Assembly (NCBI GenBank): GCA_918807975.1
Contig: OU964931.1
Location: forward strand, 15,076,251-15,140,250
Origin: Aplidium turbinatum
Lineage: Eukaryota > Chordata > Ascidiacea > Aplousobranchia > Polyclinidae
Direction: 5' to 3'
DNA length: 64,000 nt
The position numbers and the translations under genes are program-made. How positions within the stretch are numbered: the first letter of the stretch is position 1; each line of letters starts with the position of its first letter. The notes below the pieces were generated by a model that worked only from the letters and a program-made list of their open reading frames with translations, was not told the DNA's origin and did no database searches. Shown piece after piece: positions 12,301 through 24,300 of the stretch.

Positions 12301-15300
12301 AATGTTTAGTTTTTGAATTATTTGAGAAAAACCCGTTTTTTGCACAAAATTTGTGAAAAATTGTTACATATGAATTGAATATTTTATCATTTTCACTTTT
12401 TTTTCTTCTTAGGAACACCTGGAGAAGTACAGAAGATGTAACTCTTCAAAGTTTAAACCTAAGTTACCTCATGTTTTGTTTTGTTAGAAGCATAGAAACT
12501 GAACACTAACATTGTGTTTACTGTTAAGGCAATTTTTATGGTGGTAAGTGCTAATTTATATTACATGCTATGTCACAGTTTAAAGATCATCATCATCAAC
12601 CAATTTTGATTATACAGGCCATGAATTAATCCTCATGTCGAGGGTGTGGCCTGTCTGTCGAGAATGAAGTCTTCCCCTCCACACCTCATTTATTGGGTTG
12701 ACAGAGTTCATGTTCAGGGCTACAAGGTCATGTTTTACAAGTTCTTCCCAAAAAAGTTTTGGTCTACCTTGACCCCGCTGTGCTGCGATGTTAACACATC
12801 TGACCTGTGAGATCCAGCTTGAGCTGCGCTCAACGAGACCAAGCCATCTCAGTCTGCCTAATTGGAGGACTTCACTGATGTCTTTTATTTTGAGCTTTGA
12901 TAGAAGTGTCCCAAACTGGATGTTGTCTTCAGGCTTGACTAGGCGAGTCCATCTTACCATCAGAGCGATGGCCAGCAGATATTAGGATCAAGAAGGGGAT
13001 GATTGTGAAGATCTGCTATGAAGCCCTAGCACAGGGATTTGTGATGGATGATTATGAGGAGCTAGTCAAACTAGTGCTTTTGCATCTTGGTGAGGGAGCT
13101 GAAACCTTTGGAGGTTTTCTACATCCGGGTGCTTGTCACCACGCCAGATGGATGGCCAGGATTTTATACTGCATCAAGATCGTTCTTCTCACTAAAGTTA
13201 TTACTAGAGATCTTCCTGCAGGTTTTATATGTTCAAAGCAACAGCTAAAGAAAATCCAAAAATTTGTTCAGCTTGTTGTATATTCCTATGTGCCATGGTG
13301 GCTAACCACTTTTGTGTCAACTTCTGCTCCTTGCAACGCACCTAGAACTTATCAACGTCAATGAGTATGAATAAATCGAAACCAGTATGGCCAAAGCAGC
13401 TCTTAAAGCTCTAAAGGGGCACATGTGATATCTTAGTGAAGAACTTATCCCCCTTACCCTTTTCGATAGCAGTGTGTCTGACGGGACAAAGCAGAAAATT
13501 GTTCAAAAGCTGACAAGCTTCGAAGATCCTAAACATTCTTTGAAAAGAGAAGCAAGTGATTTTGGCAAACCCTCCTTTTCTTCCGTTGCTACAAAACTAA
13601 CAGATGACTTGAGCTCCTTTGTTGGAGAAGATTTTTGGAGCTTCTTCAGAATCTTGAGGATTGACACGACCTTTTTAAGTGTTGGTGTTGTCGATTGGTG
13701 CCAGAACGGCAGCTACTGTGAAGCAAAGAAACGGGTTTCAAATCTTTGTGTTGTTAATGATGCAGCAGAAAGGGGTGTCAAACTGTGCCAAGACTTTATA
13801 GACACTACTAAGACAGAAGTTTCATTTCAAAATATTCTTCAAGTAGTTGAGAACAGCAGAAATTCTATGCCCAATCAGCGTAAACAATACTTACATCCAT
13901 CTCGGTGTTGGTTTCTTACATTGTGATTTTTATCATCGCTGTTCCTTGCTCTCAAATGTATTTTGTGATTTTGTTTAACATTAACTAAACATGTGAATTC
14001 ATCATTTCATTGATTTTCCATGTGTTTTGACCCAGGAAGAAAAGGTGCTAAGAACATGTTTCTCACAAATATGCAAAAAACAGGTTTTTCTCAAATAACT
14101 CAAAAACTAAACATTTTAGACTGAACATTTGTTCACAAGTTTGATATAAACTTTCCTATACTGCATCGACTGAGCTATAGCATGACCTTCTATCATGTCT
14201 ACGAGCTGAGATATAGCAAAAACGCCCCTAAAAATGCATCTCGCACCCCCAAAAACTTTAGTGGCCACGGGCCACCTCTAAACCTTGACCAATTTTTTTG
14301 AAACTTTACAGGAATCTTATACAGGTAAAACCTCACCACCAAAAAAAAGGTAGGCTCTGTGAAACCAAGTTTTAAAAATCATGGGGCGGCTGTCACACCC
14401 TAGTAATCAATATAACGAGTATTGATTTTTAAGATATAATAGGTTTACTTTTCCTATCTTAGAGTTCATAATAGTCCAATACAAAACTTTCAACTGCGTG
14501 GCCGAGTGGTGAGCGACAATTGCATGATGATCGAAATTCGAAAGGATCTTGGTTCGACACTGCTTCAAAGCATGTGGCTATGGCTTTAAACGACACTTAA
14601 AATAGCATGCCAACATATTGGGAGCAACTAACTTATGATGTACATGAACCATTGTTGCTTCCAGTTGTCTGTTGTAGTGCATAGATGATTGCATGCAGAG
14701 TACTGTCACAATGAGCGCAAAAAAAACGTGATTAACTGATTATTAAAGTCAACCATGCTTAAGCTGATGCAGCACTGAAAGTTGTACTGCGTAGGAAAAT
14801 CAATGAATGCTTTTAGCACCTGAATAAAAATAGCTACAAAAAATTCATAGGTCAAATATTTTAAGAAAACATAGAATTTTTTAACAAAGTGAATAACCAG
14901 CCTTTGTAAACTTCAAAGAAGTTAACTGAGATTAGTGGGCTGTCAATTAATTACTATAAATCAGTGGTTCCCAAACTGTGGCACGCGGAAGTGTTCCAGT
15001 CATGAGACCTGAGAAACTCACTTAAGTTGACAATAGTTAATTTGAGAGAACTTTCAGATTGCACAATGTGCATTAGGCTATTGTGTCATAATTAACTTTA
15101 TTCGGAGGGATATCAAGGGTTTATGACACAACACCTAGGTCAGTGGTTCTCAAACGTTTTCGTTGCACGCTTTTGGAAAAGTTTATTGGACTTTCGAAGC
15201 ACCCAGCGATAAAACTTTCAGTTATTTTTATTTGTTTGTATCCCATCCTTCATTTATCTTGCAACAAGTGAATGAGAATTGCGCTATGTAATTGTTAAAC

Positions 15301-18300
15301 CATAATCAATTGCTACAGTTTCGTAATAATGATTTCTAATGCACATGTCAGAGGATGATAATATCTGTAGCCCAAGTGTTTTATTGCCGCAATTTAGTTT
15401 TGATACGAATCGTAATCATTGTGCAACGCTTTTAAAAAATTTAACGATACACCAAGGCGTCGCGACGCACAGTTTGAGAACCTTTGACCCAGATTGTTTA
15501 AGAGAAACGCCAATACTTTTCAGTATACAATAGTAAGTGCAGACTATTGATTGATCTTACTTTGCACATATTGGACAGCTAAACAGCTTAATTATATTTA
15601 GTCTCATGGGCTCCATTAGAGGTGGGGCGCGGGGGTAATTACCCGCCCACTAATTGGAGTGGGGGGGTAACTAATGCAAAATTACTCCCCCCCCCCACTA
15701 ATGTAGAGATAAAAGAATTTAATTTTTAAAATTTTTTCTACTTTTGTGTTTTATTTTCATTTTTTATTTTGTTGCACAACTTTTTTGTTTTTTGCTTGAA
15801 AACTCCGACTGTAAGACAACGCAAATATGCAATAAAGACCTGCATAATGCTATGGGAATTGTTCAGGGGCCAAGTAGTTTGCAAAATCAGTCTGGGAAGT
15901 TCAAAATCACCCTGCACGAAGAATCTCACCATAGCCGGCATTGTGCATTGCTCGATGCTTCTGCACTTTGGCATAGTAAGTAGGAGTAACAAAATTGTTT
16001 TACACACCACAAATAATAAACAACGCCACTTAAATATTCAGTTGTGATGTCATAAAAGACTCAGAAAAATAAACATTGCAGGAAACCGGCTCAGGGTGAC
16101 CATGCGGATTCAGAAAAAACTACATAACAATAGATAAATTATAATTAAATGTAATAAAACACAAACATACTACTTCTGTTCAAATAAACTTTGTTCAATC
16201 AATTAAAGTAGTTTTGATGATACGAATTTTAGTACAAAAATAAAAAGGTCTGGCAGCACTACTTCTAAAATATGGTTAGGCTAGGTAATTTGATGACAAA
16301 AATAACTAATATACAGTATTCTAAGTTTGCATACAGACGATGACGTAGGATTCAAAGAACCCAATTAGCCTAACAGTACGTATTTACATTGAGTCAATGT
16401 CTGAATATTGAATAATATTCAATCATCGGGGATTTGCAGAAGGCGTCGTTGGATTTTCAAAAAATTGCCGAATAGGCAACTCGCCAAAAAAGGCTCTTGC
16501 CGAATAGGGAACTCGCCAAATAGTAGCAGAACCTTTTATAAAAGTAAATAAACAAAGCTAAGCAACACCTTAACATTACTTTTAACAGGTATAACATGTT
16601 TTTGTTAAATGTTGTGGTGTTGCTTAGCTATGTCCGTTTGTGGTGTTGCTTAGCTATGTCCGTTTATATTAAAGGAGATTGACAAGTTTTATGACAGTAT
16701 CGTAGAGGTCCTCCTAGATGCCTCAAGAAAAGTTCTTTTAGTTAAAAACAAGAAAATATCTACTTATTCAACTCCTGGTTGGAACAATACTGTCAAGTCT
16801 CTCCACAAGCAAGCCAGAGCTAAGTACCTGGACTGGGTTGAAGGTGGCAAACCTAAAACTGGCAGCATACACAAGGCCATGTCTGCTACTCGTAAAATAT
16901 TCAAATCTTCTCTACGAAAGTGCAAAAGTAACAGAGATCAGCATGAAGCAGATGCCATTGCCAAAGCATTTCATGCAGACTCCTCGTTTAAAACATTTTG
17001 GGATAAAATTAGACAGTCTGGATCACAAAGATGTTCATTACCTACCTCTGTCGGAAGTGCTGTTGGAAGTAAAAACATTTCGAACATGTGGATGTGTCAC
17101 TTTAATCAATTGCTAAACTCGACTGGTAAAAAAGTTGTCAATGAAGAATTTGTTTCATCTCACTTAAATGATATACATGGCCATCACAATACTAATCAAT
17201 TTCTGACCTCTGCTGACACAGTTTCTTCTTTGCTTCATAAATTGCCATTAAATTGCTCTGTTGGTTGTGATAAAATATCTTCTGAGCACATTGCTTATGC
17301 AGATTCCAGTATCAGTGTATATCTTTCATCATTTTTTAATATGTGCCTTGTTCATGGGTATGTGCCAAATGCTTGTCTTAAAACTAAATTAGTTCCCATT
17401 GTTAAAAACAAATCTGGTGACGTTAGAGACATCGCAAACTACAGACCTATTGCTCTTGCTACTGTCATTTCTAAACTATTTGAACATGTTGTACTTTTTT
17501 TTATTAATGACTATCTCACAACAAACGATAATCAATGTGGCTTTAAACCTAAGCATAGCACAGATATGTGCATTTTTGTACTTAAGCAAGCTGTGTCTTA
17601 CTACAGAAAACGTGGAAGTCCTGTTTTTTCTGTATTCTTAGATGCTTCGAAAGCATTTGATAGGGTAAACCACAACTTCCTATTCAAGAAACTAATTCAA
17701 CGAGGAGTGCCGATGTGCCTTGTTCGTCTAATAGTTTATTGGTATACCCATCAGCGGATGTACATACGCTGGGGTTGTCATTACTCACAGTCTTTTTCTG
17801 TCAGCAATGGTGTCAAACAGGGTGGTGTTCTCAGTCCTTACTTATTTGCCGTGTATATGGATGATCTATCGACTGTGTTAAGCAAAACCAAGGCAGGCTG
17901 TTACATAGGTAATACACTTGTTAATCATCTCATGTTTGCTGATGATATTTGTTGTATTTCTCCAAGTGTTCATGGTCTGCAGAGTATCTTGAATGTGTGT
18001 GAAGATTATGCGCTTTCTAACGATGTCATTTTTAACTGCAAAAAGTCATTTGCTATGTACTTCCAAACCAAACACTTAAAGTTAAATTTGAATCCAATTG
18101 TACGGCTCAATGGAAGTGAGATCAAATTTGTAGACAGTGTCAAATATTTGGGTGTTTTTCTTGACACGGCAATGTGTGACGACAAGGATATAAATCGACA
18201 AGTGCGATCAATCTACTGTTCTGCCAACAAATTAAAATCAAAATTTTACAAGTGCTCCAGTGATATTAAAAATGTTCTATTCCATTCTTATTGTACTCCA

Positions 18301-21300
18301 ATGTATGCATGTCATCTGTGGGAAAATTATCATCAACGTGACATTAATCGTCTGCGTGTTGCCTTCAATAATGCGTTTAGAATTATACACAATTTGCCTA
18401 AACACTATAGCGTACGTGAACATCAAGTCTTGTGTAACATCATAACATTTGATGCATTACTTCGTAAATATGTTTTTTCTTTTGTTGGAAGATGCGAAGT
18501 ATCGTCTAACTCTATTGTTGCCTCCCTGATGAGGTCTGATTGCCATCGTATATCAAATTACCGTACTTCATTATAATAATTCTATGTATGCTATGTATTA
18601 TCTAGTTTTGATGGCTGCCATGTCATCTGATTGTTTTTATCGTTCTCAATACTTTCAGTTCTTCTAACTTGTAACGCTACCGTACCATTGTCTATAAACT
18701 TGTAACAGTAGATAGGCCTAGCCTATTTATTGAGATTTTGTGCATTTGCAGTTTGTGTATTATTTTGTTATTTTTTGATGTTATTTCGTTGTTGTTGTTC
18801 GTTATTTGTGCATTTGCAGTTTGTGTATTATTTTGTTGTTTTGTTTTGGATATGGACAGCTTTGTCTGATGCAAATAAATTATTATTATGGTTGAAAAAG
18901 TACAGTGACCTCCCCACCCGAATTGTTTTATAAAAGTAGGCTATTCACCAGATTTATATAAATTCATATTAGCCTATGTAGTTGCCCAAATCAAGATGAT
19001 GCATTTATTGATATTATGAAAAATGTTATGTATTTTAGTTTATTTGCATTGAAACGATGTACTTTGTTTTCGTTTCCCTCAGGTCTTCTCTTTTGCTTAA
19101 TATTCATCCGCCTGCTTTTGTTAATTGGCACTTCTCCTTTTGGGCTTACTTTGCAGGTTTCACACTATATCTTGGTTGTGCAATTTTATAATAAAACAGA
19201 ATTCCAGTATGACTCTGATTGAATGAGCTAAGAACACAACAGAGTTATTTGGCGACGAGGATGGGATGCTGAACGTCTGAACGAGAAACTTACAGTGGTA
19301 CGCAGAAGTGTTCAGTCTTAGTCCCTACGAGTTTTACTTTCTACAAGTTTTATTTTTTTTTTTAAATTATTTACAATATGGACAAGGTGGTGGAATTAAT
19401 GCAGTCGCAGCTAGAACATATGCGACAACAAATGCAGCAACAAGAAGAACAGGCGCGACAACAAATGCAACAGCAAGAACGTCATCATGAAGAACAACTG
19501 AAGGAGTTAATTTCAGCCCTCAAAATTCCATGCGAATCAGAAAACCAACATCGATTATCTCTTAAAGCTATTCCTAAATTTTGTGAGTTTGATTCAACTT
19601 TAGAACTTTGGACTGATTATTGGTCACGTTTTTGCACATTTGTAAAAGCACAATCCGTTCCTGATGATAAGAAGGCTCAAGTTTTCCTCACTAACCAGTC
19701 AGCCAGCATCTACAAGATGATCCTCAATCTGGCCGCACAAGAGTCTACAGCAAAGCCAATCAATGAACTTACAATGGAGGAAATTTCGAATTACATGAAG
19801 GCACAGTTCGACCCTAAGCGCTTCGTTATTCGTGAACGATTTCGCTTCTGGAGCAACTTGAAGCGGAAACCAGGTGAGACTGTTCCAGAATTGGGTGCAC
19901 GAATAAGGCAAGCCGCTGCCACGTGCGACTTTTCTTCTATTACTAATCCTTTAGATGAAGCTTTGCGCACTTGTTTTATGTGCTCGGTAGGAAACGAAGC
20001 AGTTCTTAAAACTCTCTTTAAAATTAAACCTGACGATCTTACTTTTTCACGTGCTCTTGAAATAGCCATAGAAACTGAAGACGCTGCAAAAGTGGCTAAG
20101 GAGACGGTGTTTGGCACTGAACCGTCGGTGGTACATAAAGTTAAAGGCACCGATAGACGATATTCTTTCAAGAAAGCTACAGTGGCCAGTGCTAATGCGA
20201 ACAAGCAAAGTAAGTGCTATCGATGTGGTAACTCTAATCACCTTGCTACCAACTGCAGATTTAAAAATGCGGTCTGCAATTTCTGTAAACTTACAGGGCA
20301 TGTACAATCCGCATGTCGTAAAAAAGCCGCACAAGTTCATTCTTCTAAGGGCAACTGCATACAGGAGGTAAATACTGTTCATAATTCATCGTGTAAAGTT
20401 CCTAAACTCAAGGTTCAAATTTTTATTAAGTCTTTTCCCGTCTTAATGGAACTTGATACAGCTACAGGGGGAAATTTCATCTCTTCTGAAGTTTGGTCGC
20501 AGCTAGGCAAACCTATCTTGCAGACTCCGCAGCTACGTTTTCAGTCGGCAAGTAAGCACTCGATGCCTATTATTGGATCTTTCACTGCCGAAGCTGCAAC
20601 AAATCGGGAAAGACAACCACAGTTCAATTTATGGTATGTGAAATCCCCAACCTTAACTTATTAGGGCGTGATGCTATTCAAGCACTAGATATTTCGGTAG
20701 ATAAGTTCTTTTCTTCATCTTTACATGCTATTCATCGTCACAACGACATAGATTTTAACTTGCAAAAATCATGTTCCGAGTTATGTGACCAATACGAAGA
20801 CTTATTTAAACCTGAGTTAGGTTGTCTTCAGGATTACGAATTAGAGATTGAGTTTAACTCTGATTGTAAACCAGTGTTTTCAAAGCCCAGACCAGTGCCT
20901 TTCGCCATTCAAGAAGACTTAGCTCTTGCCTATGACGCCGGCATAGAAAAAGGTATCTGGACACCTGTACAATTTTGCGACTGGGGAACTCCTGTAGTAC
21001 CAGTTCGCAAGGCTTCTACAGAAGGTAAGAAATCCAAATTAAGAGTTTGTGGTGACTATTCCTCGACGGTTAATCCACAACTTAAAACTCACAGGCACCC
21101 TTTGCCTCTTCCAGAGGACTTAATGCGTAAACTAGGGGGTGGCCACGGATTCACTAAGATTGACCTGGCAGATGCTTATAACCAGATTAGGTTAGGTCCA
21201 AAGAGTCGAAAAATATTGGCATTAAGTACCCATAGAGGGGTTTTATTGCAAAATGTTATGCCGTTTGGCATCTCTTCTGCCCCAGGCCATTTCCAAAAGA

Positions 21301-24300
21301 TAATGGATGATTTAACTAGTGACCTTCCAGGTGTAGCAGTCTACCTGGATGACATTTTGATAAGTGGAGCTACAGCGGAAGAGCATTTCCAGAACCTTAA
21401 ACGACTACTCGATCGTTTATCTTCGAAAGGTCTTAGATGTAGGAAGGAAAAATGTAGATTTGCCCAGGCAAATGTCGAGTACTTAGGTCATTTCTTTCTA
21501 AACAGGGGATTTCAAAGGGTCCTAAAGTCGATGCAGTACTGAACATGCCTGCTCCTTCCAATGCTGGTACCTTACGTTCTTTTCTGGGGTCGGTTCATTT
21601 TTATGCTAAGTTTATGCCCCCAGATTTTTCTACGGTAGCGCAACCGTTATATCATTTAACCAAGAGTGGTGTTCCTTGGAGATGGGAACACAAAGATAAA
21701 TGCGTTTTTGAAAAATTAAAAACGTTTCTTTCCGCAGACGATGTTCTCGTACACTTTAACCCGTTGCTTCCTTTAGGAATTGCATGCGACGCTTCAAGCG
21801 TGGGCATTGGCGCCACACTGTTTCACCGCTCCCCGGACGGAAGCGAGAGGCCAATAGCCAATGTGTCGAAAATCTTGACAAAGTCTCAAAGAAACTACAG
21901 CCAAATCCAAAAGGAGGCTTTATCCATCATCTTCGCTTTGAAGAAATTTTACCAATACCTCTACGGTAGGAATTTTATTTTGGTAACAGATCATAAGCCT
22001 TTACTTTCACTTTTTGGTCCAGATAAACCTACCCCTTCGCTGGCGGCTATCCGGTTAGCACGCTGGGCGTTGTTTTTGAGTCAATTTAGTTATACTATAG
22101 AGTATCGCAAAACAACGCATCACCAAAATGCTGACGCCTTGAGCCGTCTTCCGTCCAACGATGACACAATTTTTGATGGGGAGGAAAGTGCAGATGATGT
22201 TGATATTGTCTGCGCAATTGATACGTTGGATTCGCAGGTTAGTCATTCCGATTCTTCTACTTTGCGCAAGGAAACTTCCAAGGATCCAGTCTTGTCTAAA
22301 ATCATTCGCTTTACACAAGAAGGATGGCCTGCGAAATCAAATTCTAACGATCCAATCGAACAGTTTAGAAGAGTTGCTGATTCTCTAACAACATGTTATG
22401 GTTGTTTATTATATGGTTCTAGAGTAGTTATTCCTTTTAAACTCCGCAATGATATTCTTTCTCTTTTACACGAAGGTCATTTCGGCATGCAGCGAATGAA
22501 ACAGCTGGCCAGGACAGCAGTCTACTGGCCCAATATCGATGCGGACATTGTCGACCTCTGCCGAACATGTACTACATGTGGTGAGCATCAAGCTGCACCA
22601 AGCAAGGCTCCTATCCACCCATGGATAGCTCCAGAGAAGCCTTGGAGTCGAATTCATGTCGATCACGCTATTAATTTTTTAGGTTCCAATTGGCTTATTG
22701 TTACCGATGCTTATAGTAAGTATCCTTCTATTCACCCAACTTCTTCCGTATCAACGTCTGCTACTATTGATCTTTTAGAGCAGGATTTTGCCCATTTTGG
22801 ATACCCCCACTCCATTGTCTCAGACAATGCGACTACGTTTTCTTCAGAAGACTTCAAGAATTATTGTAAAGCTAGGGGTATAGTCCACATCACTGGAGCA
22901 CCATACCATCCAGCTACGAATGGTGCTGCAGAGCGTTCGGTGCGCACTTTCAAGCAGGCGTTGAGAAAATCGTCGTTACCGCCTAAAAGTGCCACCACTC
23001 AATTCTTGATGCAGTTTCGCCGTACGCCTAATGCCAGTGGTTACTCTCCCAGTGAGTTATTAAACCACCGACAACTACGTACTAAATTAGATATTTTACT
23101 TCCTTCCTCAGCTCAGATCACGAAACCATCGACGAGTCCTTCGCCTCGGAAACAAAACCGGAAAACAATTAACTTCGATGTTGGTGATCCTTGTTATGCT
23201 TTATACTTTGGTTCCAGGCAAAGCCGAAGCCCTCGGTGGGTTCCTGCCGTCGTGGTGAAGCGACACGGGAGTCGTAGTTTGCAGGTTCGAGTGGACCCTC
23301 GAGGTCCAATATGGAGACGCCATATCAACCAGCTACGTCCGCGTTACATCTCGCCGGAAGACGGGGACCCAGGGGAGACTACTTTCACGTCATCATCGAC
23401 AGCTGACGAGTTTCCAGTTCCATCGACGCCGATTGCGACGAGGATTCATCGACGCCGACAGCGACCGAGGATTCATCGACGCCGACAGCGACCGAGGATT
23501 CATCGACGCCGATTGCGACCGAGGATTCATCGACGCCGATAGCGACCGACGATCCATCATCGTCATCGCACCAAGAACAAACATTAAGGCGATCAAAGAG
23601 AAGACGCCAACCACCTCTTCGTTATGGGTGGTCATAAATTTTATTGGGGAGGTGTTATGTATTTTAGTTTATTTGCATTGAAACGGTGTACTTTGTTTTC
23701 GTTTCCCTCAGGTCTTCTCTTTTGCTTAATATTCATCCGCCTGCTTTTGTTAATTGGCACTTCTCGTTTTGGGCTTACTTTGCAGGTTTCACACTATATC
23801 TTGGTTGTGCAATTTTATAATAAAACAGAATTCCAGTATGACTCTGATTGAATGAGCTAAGAACACAACAAAAAAAATTAAAGACTTTGTAAATTTTGAT
23901 GCCAAGGCAACTGCATCATGCCAATTTGGGCAGTTTTATAAATAGACTAGGCTATGATCAGATATTTTCATATTTTTTTGTTGCCCAAATCTAAACGATA
24001 CAGTTATGTAAATGGGAAAAATTAATGAATTTGTTCATTTTGGGGAAACTGCCTCACGCTAATTTGGGCAGTTGCATAAACAGACTAATCAGTTTCATCA
24101 AATAGCCTAATTTCATGATTTCAGCTGCCCAAATCAACATGATGCATTTGTGAAAATTAATAAAATTAGCTATATTGCAAATTTTGCCATTTGATTTGGG
24201 CAGTTTCACAAAACTATTCGAGACATATTTTGGTGGCTGCCCAAATTGGCATGATGCAGTTGGTTAAATGCATTTCGTACTACAATTTGATCACCATGGA

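Larger units (their letters stand above)
19024..23870 (+). mobile_element. Ty3/gypsy LTR retrotransposon, nearly whole, young
   Basis: A 4.85 kb element with 218-bp LTRs (TG to CA) and a 5-bp AAAAA duplication. Parts in order: gag with a coiled-coil start and CCHC zinc knuckles (about 19.4-20.4 kb), aspartic protease (about 20.4-20.7), reverse transcriptase with FGISSAP and YLDD (about 20.8-21.6), RNase H (about 21.6-22.2), integrase with zinc-binding and core domains (about 22.4-23.2) and a repeat-rich tail. The two LTRs differ at only about two positions, so the insertion is recent. The coding region is divided over a few frames, in part as this family is known to use; it seems to have about one true break. 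Confidence 0.92.
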
